Below are positions 41,295 to 49,212 of a stretch of 49,212 bases of DNA, one piece after another. A program made the position numbers and the translations under genes. Source of the DNA: Actinomycetes bacterium (GTDB taxonomy: Bacteria; Actinomycetota; Actinomycetes; Propionibacteriales; Propionibacteriaceae). The notes beneath the pieces were generated by a model. It was not told where the DNA came from, made no database searches, and saw only the letters and a list, made by a program, of their open reading frames with translations. Each line of letters opens with the position of its first letter. Position 1 is the stretch's first letter. The stretch covers positions 1 to 49,212 of the forward strand of contig JAEZYG010000009.1 of assembly GCA_023419175.1 (NCBI GenBank). The letters are read 5' to 3'.

Positions 41295-44135
41295 ATGCTC
41301 GAGATGGATACGAGTGCATCCGCTTCGGATGATCTTCCCCGTCCTCCCGCTGGACGTCGTTCAGCAACCAGACCTGCTGGTCCTCCACAGACCGCTCTTG
41401 AGGAAAAGGAGGGCAGTCAATCGGTCAAAAAAGAGACGGACAATGCTGCCCACGAGATAACATCGGATGAAGGAGAGAAGAAGCCCTCACGTCGTCGTGC
41501 AACGCGGCGATCATCTCCCCGCAAAGCTCGTAATGTCTCAACCGATACAGATGAGAAGGTGAGTGCCGATTCGCCTTCCACCCTCACCGAGGAAGATCAA
41601 GGGGATAATTCCCCATCTCGTCCTCGTTCTCGTCGAGGGCAGATAAGCCGCGCTCGTCGCCGTCCTAACAGTGACGACACTAGCGAAGCTCCCGTGGAAG
41701 AAAACCAGAATCTATCCGCAGAGGAATCGATAGAGGAAAAACCGCGTCGTTCCCGTCGGCGTTCTCGTTCCAAGGTGGTAGACGAGCCGAATCTTAACGA
41801 TCGCGATCATGAGGAAGTCTCAACTATTGAGATCGATCCTGTCGCTCAAGCGGTAGAGGATCTTTTCGCTCCCGATAAATCCGATAAGGAACAGGCGGTA
41901 ACAAAACGTTCGCGTGTGCGGCGTCAGCGTTCCTCTCGACAGTCTCCCACTTCGAAGGAAAGCGATACCACTGCCAAAGAGACAGAAGAATCGCCCTCTG
42001 AGGTTCAAAAACCTGCTCGTCGCCGTCGTAGATCATCGGTGTCGCAGACTCCTTTGGTCAGCGAGGATCGCACGAGCGATGGTGAAGTTGAATCCTTGTT
42101 GACCTCATTGGAAGAAGAACGTCAACCGCGTCGTCGTCGCGCAACTAAAGAGAGTGCGGGTGAATTGGTTGACGATATTCCTCTCAACGATCAAGGAGAG
42201 GTCGATACCGATCAGGTATTGGCCTCTTTGGCAGCCTCTATCGCTCAAGAATCGGATGAAGGAATCGAAGAATCCGCCGAGGATCAAAAAGCGACAGATT
42301 CCCCAGAATCTGAAGGCGATGATGAATCCACTACCTCTCGGCGTCGTCGACGTCGTGGTGGGCGTAGACGTAGAAAAAATACTGTAGATGTAGACGATGA
42401 GTCCGAGCAGGATAATGACGCCACGCCTCCTTCAAATGACGAGACGAATGAAGAAGGTGATGAGACAGGTCATAGACGCCGTCGTCGTCGCACGCGTAAT
42501 CGCGGTGAACAGTCTGAAGATGAAGCTACGATCAAGGTACGCGAACCCCGCGTCAACGATGAGATCTTAGGAATTGAAGGATCGACTCGTCTGGAAGCTA
42601 AGAAACAGCGCAGACGCGATTCGCGTCAGGCCGGACGCCATCGTGCCCCTTTGGTGAGTGAAGCTGAATTCCTCGCACGCCGTGAGAATGTGGAGCGCAC
42701 CATGCTTGTGCGTGAACGTGATGACTACACCCAGCTTGCTGTCATGGAAGATGGGGTTTTGGTTGAGCATTACGTCGATCGCTCTTCGTCTACGTCGTTA
42801 ATTGGGAATATTTATTTAGGGCGTATTCAAAACGTTCTGCCATCTATGGAAGCGGTCTTTGTCGATATCGGACGTGGACGCAACGCAGTCCTCTACGCTG
42901 GTGAAGTGGATTGGGATGCATTCGATGTGAGTTCCGATTCGCGTAAGGTTGAGCAGGTTTTTAAGTCCGGACAGTCCGTGATCGTTCAGGTCAGCAAGGA
43001 TCCGGTGGGTGCGAAAGGTGCTCGTCTCACAGGACATATTTCTATTCCTGGACGTTTTGTTGTCTACTCTCCAGGAGGGCATCTGTCGGGTATTTCGCGT
43101 AAATTACCCGAATCGGAACGCCGTCGTCTCAAAGGGATTATCGATTCTGCTCTCGATGAGAGCTCCTCTGTAATCGTACGAACCGCAGCCGATGGAGCGA
43201 GCGAGACCGATCTGTTGAACGATATCACTCGTTTGAAAGCTCAATGGGAGGCAATTCAGAAGAAGGCGTCTCAATCGAGTGCTCCTATGCCTCTCCATGC
43301 AGAGCCCGATCTGACGTTGAGGATTATCCGGGATACTTTCACCGAAGATTTCTCGGAATTGATCGTGGCGGCGAAACCGGGACGCGCGAATGCTTGGAAG
43401 AAAATCCACGACTATATTGAACAGGTCAGCCCCGCTCTTGCCACAAGGGTGACCAAGTGGCGCAATGGACGAACAGATCCTTTCGAGAAATACCGCATTG
43501 ATGAGCAGATCGCTAAGGCATTGGAGCGTAAGGTCTTCTTGCCTAGCGGCGGTTCGTTGGTCATCGACCGCACCGAGGCGATGACGGTCATCGATGTCAA
43601 TACGGGTAAATTCACCGGCTCGGGAGGCAATCTTGAAGAGACGGTAACGCGCAATAATCTGGAAGCTGCCGAAGAAATCGTCCGCCAGTTGCGTCTGCGA
43701 GATCTCGGCGGCATCATCGTCATCGACTTTATCGATATGGTCTTACCGTCTAACCGTGAGCTTCTCTTGCGTCGATTGGTCGAGTGTTTGGGAAGGGATC
43801 GTACACGACATCAGGTCTCTGAAGTGACCAGTTTGGGATTGGTGCAGCTAACCCGTAAGCGAATCGGAACAGGTTTGGCTGAAGCTTTCACTGAACAGTG
43901 CTCCTGCTGTGGCGGACGAGGCTATGTGCGTCATGATGAACCTGTCGAATCCCAAGCTCCGGCTGACGGAGGGGAACGTAAGGCTTATCAACGCAAGGCG
44001 AGACGGACGGTAGATCATACAGATGAACCGAACGCTCAGATACAAGCAGATGAATCTCGCGATAATATTGCGAAAGATTCATCTGGTGACCCTGTAGAGC
44101 GAGAATCAATGGATGAATCTGGTGAACTTTCCTGA
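41295..44135 (+). CDS. rne: Ribonuclease E/G with long N-terminal disordered arm
   Basis: Endoribonuclease for mRNA decay and rRNA/tRNA processing. In this 946-residue protein the first ~440 residues are low-complexity, alternating acidic (EES, DDE) and arginine-rich (RRRRRRGG, HRRRRRRTRNRG) blocks; actinobacterial RNase E typically carries this RNA- and protein-binding arm at the N terminus. The conserved core follows: S1 domain (IYLGRIQNVLPSMEAVFVD from about 503), 5'-sensor region, catalytic DNase I-like domain with metal aspartates in VIDVNTGKF (~766) and IVIDFIDM (~811), and the Zn-link CSCC (~869-872). ATG 41295 has TTGAGGAG upstream. It precedes rplU and rpmA as in most relatives. Confidence 0.95.
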   Translation: MLEMDTSASASDDLPRPPAGRRSATRPAGPPQTALEEKEGSQSVKKETDNAAHEITSDEGEKKPSRRRATRRSSPRKARNVSTDTDEKVSADSPSTLTEEDQGDNSPSRPRSRRGQISRARRRPNSDDTSEAPVEENQNLSAEESIEEKPRRSRRRSRSKVVDEPNLNDRDHEEVSTIEIDPVAQAVEDLFAPDKSDKEQAVTKRSRVRRQRSSRQSPTSKESDTTAKETEESPSEVQKPARRRRRSSVSQTPLVSEDRTSDGEVESLLTSLEEERQPRRRRATKESAGELVDDIPLNDQGEVDTDQVLASLAASIAQESDEGIEESAEDQKATDSPESEGDDESTTSRRRRRRGGRRRRKNTVDVDDESEQDNDATPPSNDETNEEGDETGHRRRRRRTRNRGEQSEDEATIKVREPRVNDEILGIEGSTRLEAKKQRRRDSRQAGRHRAPLVSEAEFLARRENVERTMLVRERDDYTQLAVMEDGVLVEHYVDRSSSTSLIGNIYLGRIQNVLPSMEAVFVDIGRGRNAVLYAGEVDWDAFDVSSDSRKVEQVFKSGQSVIVQVSKDPVGAKGARLTGHISIPGRFVVYSPGGHLSGISRKLPESERRRLKGIIDSALDESSSVIVRTAADGASETDLLNDITRLKAQWEAIQKKASQSSAPMPLHAEPDLTLRIIRDTFTEDFSELIVAAKPGRANAWKKIHDYIEQVSPALATRVTKWRNGRTDPFEKYRIDEQIAKALERKVFLPSGGSLVIDRTEAMTVIDVNTGKFTGSGGNLEETVTRNNLEAAEEIVRQLRLRDLGGIIVIDFIDMVLPSNRELLLRRLVECLGRDRTRHQVSEVTSLGLVQLTRKRIGTGLAEAFTEQCSCCGGRGYVRHDEPVESQAPADGGERKAYQRKARRTVDHTDEPNAQIQADESRDNIAKDSSGDPVERESMDESGELS

Positions 44136-44156
44136 TTCTGTAGAGAGGGTATTTAT

Positions 44157-44185
44157 TTGACCTAGAGAGGATGATGTTGTACCAT
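44157..44185 (+). promoter_or_regulatory. Promoter of rplU-rpmA
   Basis: TTGACC (44157-44162) and TACCAT (44180-44185) are separated by exactly 17 bases, the best sigma-70-type promoter in the window. An inverted repeat ATGATG (44171-44176) / CATCAT (44183-44188) spans the spacer and -10, and might be an operator. Confidence 0.7.
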
Positions 44186-44311
44186 CATTCTTCGGTGCTT
44201 ATTCTGTCTCATCGACAGAATCAAGAATGAGGGAGCCCGGTTTATCCATCGGAACCCGAGGCACCCATAGAAGATAAGACTCCGCCATATAGATGGCGAC
44301 GACTAGCGAGA
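44186..44311 (+). ncRNA. Structured 5' leader of rplU (candidate L21 autoregulatory leader)
   Basis: The transcript would start near 44192 and run ~130 bases before rplU. An 8-bp stem ATTCTGTC (44201-44208) / GACAGAAT (44214-44221) with a 5-base loop is enclosed by CATTCTT (44186-44192) / AAGAATG (44223-44229). A second element pairs GCC..GGTT with AACC..GGC (about 44235-44265). A third is CGCCAT (44283-44288) / ATGGCG (44293-44298) with an ATAG loop, close to the start codon. L21 leaders are known in Bacilli; this one is inferred from structure and position only. Confidence 0.5.
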
Positions 44312-44323
44312 GTGAGTGAAGGC

Positions 44324-44632
44324 GTGTACGCGATTGTGCGCAGTGGTGGCCGCCAGCACAAGGTGTCCGTTGGAGACATCCTCGAGATCGACCGCATTAG
44401 CGACGAGCCGGGCAGCAGCATCAGCTTGCAGCCTCTCATGCTGGTGGACGGCGATAATGTGACCACCGCCCAGGATGCCCTGGGTAAGGCCTCGGTCACC
44501 GCAGAAGTGCTTGGCGAAAAGAAGGGTCCTAAGATTCGGATCCTGAAGTACAAGAACAAGACCGGCTATAAGAAGCGTCTGGGTCATCGTCAGAAGTACA
44601 CCCAGGTTAAGGTCACCGGAATCGAAGGCTGA
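44324..44632 (+). CDS. rplU: 50S ribosomal protein L21
   Basis: Large-subunit ribosomal protein. YAIVRSGGRQHKV is the universal N terminus, and KIRILKYKNKTGYKK and RLGHRQKYT the conserved C-terminal RNA-binding part. I use GTG 44324, which gives MYAIV as in relatives (102 residues). The in-frame GTG 44312 would add MSEG; neither has a textbook Shine-Dalgarno, so the start is uncertain. rpmA follows after 9 bases, and the two form one transcript. Confidence 0.95.
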   Translation: MYAIVRSGGRQHKVSVGDILEIDRISDEPGSSISLQPLMLVDGDNVTTAQDALGKASVTAEVLGEKKGPKIRILKYKNKTGYKKRLGHRQKYTQVKVTGIEG

Positions 44633-44641
44633 GGTAAGAAG

Positions 44642-44899
44642 ATGGCACATAAGAAGGGCGCATCCAGCTCTCGTAACGGTCGCGACTCGAATGCTCAGCG
44701 TCTCGGCGTCAAGCGTTTCGGTGGACAGGAAGTCAATGCAGGAGAGATCCTCGTTCGTCAGCGTGGAACCCATTTCCATCCTGGAGAAGGTGTGGGACGC
44801 GGTAAGGATGATACCTTGTTCGCCTTGATCGCAGGAAAGGTCGCTTTTGGTTCTCGTCGTGGACGTCGCGTCGTCAACGTTGAGCCTATCGAGGCCTGA
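44642..44899 (+). CDS. rpmA: 50S ribosomal protein L27
   Basis: Ribosomal protein whose N-terminal tail reaches the peptidyl transferase centre. It begins MAHKKGASSSRNGRDS without the cleavable N-terminal extension seen in Firmicutes. GTHFHPGEGVGRGKDDTLFAL is the family signature, here seen as GTHFHPGEGVG. Its 85 residues are standard. GAGGTAAG lies upstream of ATG 44642. A strong terminator follows. Confidence 0.97.
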   Translation: MAHKKGASSSRNGRDSNAQRLGVKRFGGQEVNAGEILVRQRGTHFHPGEGVGRGKDDTLFALIAGKVAFGSRRGRRVVNVEPIEA

Positions 44900-44914
44900 T
44901 CGTCACGATCTTTT

Positions 44915-44948
44915 AAGAGCTAGGTGGTCAATACCACCTAGCTCTTTT
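44915..44948 (+). terminator. Intrinsic terminator after rpmA
   Basis: AAGAGCTAGGTGGT (44915-44928) and ACCACCTAGCTCTT (44933-44946) form a perfect 14-bp stem with a CAAT loop, followed by TT to make a T4 run. Confidence 0.9.
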
Positions 44949-44972
44949 CATGTCCGCATAATACATACCCGA

Positions 44973-44978
44973 TAGAAT
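44973..44978 (+). promoter_or_regulatory. Candidate -10 element of obgE
   Basis: TAGAAT, 31 bases before the obgE ATG and just after the rpmA terminator. A transcript from here would have a ~25-base leader with the AAGGAG ribosome binding site. No clear -35. Confidence 0.5.
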
Positions 44979-45009
44979 GTGATCTACATTCTTAGCCGAA
45001 GGAGTCCCC

Positions 45010-46542
45010 ATGGCCATTCCCTCTTTTGTCGATCATGCTCGACTCCATGTCATCGCCGGTAAAGGTGGCGATGGGTGTTCATCGGTCAAACGAGAGAAAT
45101 TTAAGCCTCTAGGAGGTCCAGATGGCGGTAATGGTGGACATGGCGGCTCCATCATCGTTCGCGTCGATCCAGGATTGACCACTTTGGTCGATTATCATCG
45201 TCAATCGAGACGTCAAGCTCCCAACGGACAGCCAGGGATGGGGGATCATCGCAACGGGGCACATGGGGACGATATCGTCTTGATGGTTCCACCAGGTACT
45301 GTCGTTATCGATCAAGAAAGCGGACAGACAATCGCCGATCTTGCGCAATGCCATGAGGCTGTGGTGGCTCAGGGGGGACGTGGGGGATTGGGCAATGCCG
45401 CTTTGGCGAATGCGGCTCGTAAGGCGCCTGGTTTCGCTCTTCTCGGTGAACCTGGAGAGGAGAAAGATCTTCTCTTCGAGTTGAAGGTGATGGCGGATAT
45501 CGGTCTTGTCGGTTTCCCTAGCGCAGGAAAATCTTCTTTAATCGCTGCGATCTCAGCGGCGAAACCAAAAATTGCCGATTATCCCTTTACGACCTTGGTT
45601 CCCAATCTTGGCGTCGTGGTTGCTGACGAGACAACTTTCACAGTCGCCGATGTTCCCGGATTGATTGAAGGGGCAAGCCAAGGTAAAGGTCTAGGACATG
45701 ACTTCTTACGTCATATCGAGCGCTGTCTTTCTATCGTCCACGTGATCGATACCGCCACCTGGGAGGTGGAGCGTCAGCCCTTGAGGGATCTTGAGATCAT
45801 TGAAGATGAGCTGAAAGCCTACGGGGGGTTAGAGGATCGTCCGCGTCTTATCGCTTTGAATAAGATCGATATCCCCGATGGGAAAGAGATGGTCGATTTG
45901 GTCATCGAGGATATTCAGGCGAAGGGATATCCTGTCTTTCCTATTTCTACCAAGACGGGTGAAGGTTTGAAACCACTCATCTTTGCGATGGCTGACCTGG
46001 TGAAGAAATATCGTGCTTCTCATCAGGAGGCAGACGTGGTAGAGGTCATTACACCCCTTGCGAAAATCGTTGACGATGAGGAATTCACCATCGCCAAGAT
46101 GGGTGATTCATGTGGAGGTTTTGTCTGGAGAGTTCGCGGATCTAAACCGGATCGCTGGGTAAGACAGACAGATTTCGGAAATGCGGAAGCTGTCGGTTAT
46201 CTTTCAGATCGTCTCGCAAAGCTCGGTGTCGAGCAGCGTCTACTTGAGATGGGAGCTGAAGAAGGCGATGCGGTAGCGATCGGCGCCGGTCAAGATCCAG
46301 TTATTTTTGATTTCGCTCCTCAGATCGAATCGGGAGCTCAATATCTCGGTCATCGTGGAGAGGATCCTCGCCTCGAGCAGATCCGTCCGTCCGTGGCGCG
46401 TCGCCGTGAAATGGATGCCGAATACCATGCGGCTCGAGATCAGCTCATGGGTAAGGATCGAACTGTCAATTGGCGAGATGAACACCGTAAAGCTTTGCTT
46501 GCCGAGTTGGCAGATGACGCTAAGGATTGGGACGATGAGTGA
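45010..46542 (+). CDS. obgE: GTPase ObgE/CgtA
   Basis: Essential GTPase in late 50S assembly and stress control. The Gly-rich Obg domain (1-158; GKGGDG, GPDGGNGGHGG, GRGGLGN) is followed by the G domain with GFPSAGKSS from about 168, DYPFTTLVPN, DVPGLIEGA and NKID. The actinobacterial C-terminal OCT domain is at about 350-430, followed by an ~80-residue acidic/charged tail. Its 510 residues fit. Start ATG 45010 with AAGGAG. The last 8 bases overlap proB. Confidence 0.97.
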   Translation: MAIPSFVDHARLHVIAGKGGDGCSSVKREKFKPLGGPDGGNGGHGGSIIVRVDPGLTTLVDYHRQSRRQAPNGQPGMGDHRNGAHGDDIVLMVPPGTVVIDQESGQTIADLAQCHEAVVAQGGRGGLGNAALANAARKAPGFALLGEPGEEKDLLFELKVMADIGLVGFPSAGKSSLIAAISAAKPKIADYPFTTLVPNLGVVVADETTFTVADVPGLIEGASQGKGLGHDFLRHIERCLSIVHVIDTATWEVERQPLRDLEIIEDELKAYGGLEDRPRLIALNKIDIPDGKEMVDLVIEDIQAKGYPVFPISTKTGEGLKPLIFAMADLVKKYRASHQEADVVEVITPLAKIVDDEEFTIAKMGDSCGGFVWRVRGSKPDRWVRQTDFGNAEAVGYLSDRLAKLGVEQRLLEMGAEEGDAVAIGAGQDPVIFDFAPQIESGAQYLGHRGEDPRLEQIRPSVARRREMDAEYHAARDQLMGKDRTVNWRDEHRKALLAELADDAKDWDDE

Positions 46543-47662
46543 TGAAGCGGCGATCCGGCAAGCGATTGGATCGGCGCAACGGATCGTTGTCAAGCTCGGA
46601 TCGTCATCGTTAACCGATCAATACGGTGGGGTGGATAAGGATAGAATCGCCCATTTTGTTGACGTCTTAGCCCGCTGTCATAACCAGGGACGGCAGGTCG
46701 TTTTGATATCCTCAGGTGCGATCGCGGCTGGTATGGCTCCTTTAGGATTGGCTCATCGTCCACATGATTTAGCTCATCAGCAGGCATGTGCTGCCGTCGG
46801 ACAACGCCAGCTCATTCAACACTATGGTGACTGTTTTTCCTCTCATGGAATCATCGTCGGACAAGTCTTGCTCACCGCCGAAGACTTGATGCGCCGATCC
46901 ACCTATACCAATGCTTTGCGTACCTTGGGCACGATGATTCGTATGGGAGTCGTTCCGATTATCAATGAAAACGATACGGTGGCAACCCATGAGATTCGCT
47001 TTGGTGATAACGATAGGCTTGCTGCTCTCGTCGCCCAGCTCATCGGCGCCGATGCTTTGATCTTGCTTTCTGATGTGGACGGTCTCTATAGCTCTCATCC
47101 AGATGATCCCGACTCCTATCAGATCACCTGCTGTGATGTGGAGATGATGGATAAGATCGACACCCATCGATCTGGGTCATCTGTGGGGACAGGTGGAATG
47201 ACAACGAAGTTGCATGCCGCCCAGATCAGCGCCCATGGAGGAATTCCTGCCTTAATAGGAGCTGCATCTGATATAGATCAGGCAGTGGATGGATGCAAGG
47301 GAACCGTCTTTACTCCGTCGAAACGGCGCCTACCACGTAAATTATTATGGCTTGCCCATGCGAGTATGACACGCGGAATCGTGAGAGTTGATCGAGGAGC
47401 TCACCAGGCTTTATGCGATAGAAATGCTTCCCTGCTGGCTGCTGGAATTATCGATATTGAAGGGGATTTTCTTGCTGGGGATCCTGTTGAGATCACCGAC
47501 CCACATGGGGAGAGGATCGGTAGAGGAATTATCAATTTCTCTGCTGGTGATCTGCGAACCATGATGGGGAAACGATCTTTAGATCTCATCGAAACCAGAG
47601 GGGAAGAATATGGACGAGAGGTCATCCATAGGGATTTTCTCGTTTTGGGGACAGATAAGTAG
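46535..47662 (+). CDS. proB: Glutamate 5-kinase with PUA domain
   Basis: First step of proline synthesis: ATP-dependent phosphorylation of glutamate. The amino-acid kinase domain begins RIVVKLGSSSLTD and contains ISSGAIAAG, PIINENDTV, FGDNDRLAALVA and GTGGMTTKLHAA. A C-terminal PUA domain follows (about 275-375). Its 375 residues fit the long form. ATG 46535 overlaps the obgE stop by 8 bases and has TAAGGA upstream, so it is coupled to obgE. proA follows with its own possible promoter. Confidence 0.95.
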   Translation: MSDEAAIRQAIGSAQRIVVKLGSSSLTDQYGGVDKDRIAHFVDVLARCHNQGRQVVLISSGAIAAGMAPLGLAHRPHDLAHQQACAAVGQRQLIQHYGDCFSSHGIIVGQVLLTAEDLMRRSTYTNALRTLGTMIRMGVVPIINENDTVATHEIRFGDNDRLAALVAQLIGADALILLSDVDGLYSSHPDDPDSYQITCCDVEMMDKIDTHRSGSSVGTGGMTTKLHAAQISAHGGIPALIGAASDIDQAVDGCKGTVFTPSKRRLPRKLLWLAHASMTRGIVRVDRGAHQALCDRNASLLAAGIIDIEGDFLAGDPVEITDPHGERIGRGIINFSAGDLRTMMGKRSLDLIETRGEEYGREVIHRDFLVLGTDK

Positions 47663-47680
47663 ATGAAGAAAAAGCGCTGC

Positions 47681-47686
47681 TAATCT
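47681..47686 (+). promoter_or_regulatory. Candidate -10 element for leaderless proA mRNA
   Basis: TAATCT ends 7 bases before the proA ATG, and no Shine-Dalgarno lies between. Confidence 0.45.
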
Positions 47687-47693
47687 TACGACT

Positions 47694-48935
47694 ATGACAG
47701 CCTTAGAGGAAGCTGGACGCTTGTGTCGCGCTGCTGCGCATGAGGTTGCGATCATGTCGCGCCGTGACAAGGATGCCGCGTTATATGCGATGTCACATGC
47801 GTTGAGGAACGATAGCGAGACGATTCTCAACGCCAACCGTCTGGATTGCCAAAGAGCCTATGAGGCATCGATGAGCGAGGCGATGATCGACCGTCTGCGT
47901 CTCGACAAGGATCGCATAGAACAGATTGCTTATGCCTGTGAAAGCATTGCAGATCTTCCCGATCCGATCGGACGGATCGTAGAAGGATGGATAAGCCAAG
48001 AAGGTGTGAAAATAGAGCGGGTTGTCACACCTCTTGGGGTGATTGGAATGATCTATGAGGCTCGTCCAAATGTCACTGTTGATGCTGCTGCAATAGCTCT
48101 CAAGACGGGCAATGCAGTCATATTAAAAGGTTCATCGAGTGCTGAAGAATCGAATAAGGCTATCGTCACATCTTTGAAAAGAGGACTTGCCGATATTGGC
48201 TATCCCCATGAGAGCATTCAGTTTCTTGAAGGGGGACATGAGGTGACCACTCAGATGATGGGAGCCGTTGGTCTTATCGATGTTCTCATTCCCCGTGGCG
48301 GAGCGAAGCTGATCTCGACCGTAGTGGAATCGGCTCGTATACCGGTGATCGAGACAGGAACCGGTAATTGCCATCTCTATATAGATCTCCACGCCGATAT
48401 GGAGATGGCTCGAAAGATTATCCTCAATGCCAAGACCCAACGTCCGAGTGTATGCAATGCGTTGGAGACCATCTTGATCCATAAGGATCGTCTCGATCAG
48501 ATCGGTCTTCTTATCGACGATCTCGTTCGAGCAGGGGTAAAAGTCCACGGTGATGAACGCGCACATGCCTGCGATCAACGCATCATTCCTGCCCGTCCAG
48601 ACGAATTCGAGGCTGAATATCTCTCCTTGGATGTGGCGATAGCGGTAGTCGACAGTTGTGCTGAGGCGGTAGACCATATACGCCGTTATGGAAGTGGACA
48701 TAGCGAGACGATTATCACCAGCGATATCGCCAGTGAGAAATATTTTACCGATCATGTCGATGCTGCTGCTGTCTTGGTCAATACATCGAGCCGTTTTGTC
48801 GATGGAGGGGAATTCGGTTTCGGCGCAGAGATCGGTATTTCCACACAGAAATTACATGCAAGAGGGCCGATGGGCTTGGAGCAGATGACCTCCTATAAAT
48901 ATATCCTCAGGGGTCAAGGTCAGGTGAGATCGTGA
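47694..48935 (+). CDS. proA: Glutamate-5-semialdehyde dehydrogenase (gamma-glutamyl phosphate reductase)
   Basis: Second step of proline synthesis: NADPH-dependent reduction of gamma-glutamyl phosphate. It shows the aldehyde-dehydrogenase fold with PLGVIGMIYEARPNVT, LKGSSSAEESN, IPRGGAKLI and the active-site cysteine near residue 254 in RPSVCNALE. FGFGAEIGISTQKLHARGPMGL is the family C-terminal signature, here seen as AEIGISTQKLH. Its 413 residues are standard. ATG 47694 has a possible leaderless start. Its stop overlaps the nadD GTG. Confidence 0.96.
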   Translation: MTALEEAGRLCRAAAHEVAIMSRRDKDAALYAMSHALRNDSETILNANRLDCQRAYEASMSEAMIDRLRLDKDRIEQIAYACESIADLPDPIGRIVEGWISQEGVKIERVVTPLGVIGMIYEARPNVTVDAAAIALKTGNAVILKGSSSAEESNKAIVTSLKRGLADIGYPHESIQFLEGGHEVTTQMMGAVGLIDVLIPRGGAKLISTVVESARIPVIETGTGNCHLYIDLHADMEMARKIILNAKTQRPSVCNALETILIHKDRLDQIGLLIDDLVRAGVKVHGDERAHACDQRIIPARPDEFEAEYLSLDVAIAVVDSCAEAVDHIRRYGSGHSETIITSDIASEKYFTDHVDAAAVLVNTSSRFVDGGEFGFGAEIGISTQKLHARGPMGLEQMTSYKYILRGQGQVRS

Positions 48936-49212
48936 CCGATATCGTTCACGCTGCTTACGACCTGGGATTGGCTCGCCACAAGAATAACGGTTTGCGTTAC
49001 CGTTTGGGAGTGATGGGTGGAACCTTTGACCCTATCCACCATGGACATCTTGTCGCCGCAAGCGAGGTTGCCGCGCGTTTTCATCTGGACGAAGTCGTTT
49101 TTGTCCCGACAGGATCTCCTTGGCAAAAAGCTGGACGCAAGGTTTCCAATCGTGAAGATCGCTATTTGATGACGGTCATCGCCACCGCCTCCAACCCCCG
49201 TTTTTCGGTTTC
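48932..49212 (+). CDS. nadD: Nicotinate-nucleotide adenylyltransferase, 3' end beyond window
   Basis: Converts nicotinate mononucleotide to deamido-NAD. The nucleotidyl-transferase signature GGTFDPIHHGHL is visible from about residue 27, followed by VVFVPTGSPWQK. Only the first ~93 residues are in the window. I choose GTG 48932, overlapping the proA stop (GTGA) and preceded by AGGTGAGATC, a good Shine-Dalgarno. This gives ~24 residues before the usual LGVMGGTFD start, a modest extension; translation could instead begin at GTG 49010 or ATG 49013, but neither has a better site. Confidence 0.9.
   Translation, partial: MTDIVHAAYDLGLARHKNNGLRYRLGVMGGTFDPIHHGHLVAASEVAARFHLDEVVFVPTGSPWQKAGRKVSNREDRYLMTVIATASNPRFSV

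Overview
This window looks like an ordinary chromosomal stretch from a member of the Actinomycetota. The evidence is the gene set and its order: prcB/prcA proteasome genes behind a TrmI-type tRNA methyltransferase, a helicase-dead PriA-like protein, DUF2505 and DUF3107 proteins, a ~180 kDa NAD-glutamate dehydrogenase, type-2 ValRS, RNase E/G with its disordered arm at the N terminus, and a Lys/Ala-tailed trigger factor. By eye the base composition is nearly balanced, low for the phylum. I do not assign a genus. Almost all genes are on the + strand. The minus-strand genes are a surface-protein/SppA block, a DUF2505 gene, a helicase/DUF3107 pair and a valS/thiol-redox block.

Layout. 1-4183: priA (truncated by the window edge), fmt, rsmB and rpe, covering replication restart, initiator tRNA formylation, 16S rRNA methylation and the pentose phosphate pathway. 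4184-7308: an AT-richer island holding one LPXTG-anchored surface protein (minus strand) between two gene-free gaps of about 330 and 680 bases. 7309-8583: an SppA-like membrane protease. 8683-13565: a tightly overlapping + strand operon (HAD phosphatase, trmI, prcB, prcA, tyrA, cmk), followed by der and tRNA-Pro(GGG). 15143-16121: two small conserved actinobacterial proteins facing each other. 16213-23027: giant NAD-GDH, PHP phosphoesterase, trpS. 23088-24699 (minus): DEAD-box helicase and DUF3107. 24846-30185: a protein-quality-control block of tig, an AI-2E-type permease, clpP1, clpP2 and clpX. 30242-35731: thrC, then valS, a DsbA-like thioredoxin and a MauE/DoxX protein on the minus strand. 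35796-41071: folC, a CPBP protease, a TIGR03960 radical SAM protein and its TIGR03936 partner. 41295-49212: RNase E/G, rplU, rpmA, obgE, proB, proA and the start of nadD, the classic actinobacterial rne-to-nadD order.

Main points for a second look. (i) The 20S proteasome genes follow trmI with no ATPase (ARC/Mpa), dop or pup between them and no pafA after them, although all catalytic residues of PrcB are intact. (ii) Seven genes (rpe, der, DUF3107, clpP1, thrC, folC, proA) have a TANNNT -10-like hexamer ending exactly 6-7 nt before the start codon, most without a usable Shine-Dalgarno, which is the signature of leaderless mRNAs. (iii) rplU has a strong promoter and a long structured leader, and rne has a 223-base leader region with a T-run hairpin. 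(iv) The LPXTG gene island looks like an accessory insertion. I found no CRISPR array, prophage, insertion sequence or obvious novel defence system here.
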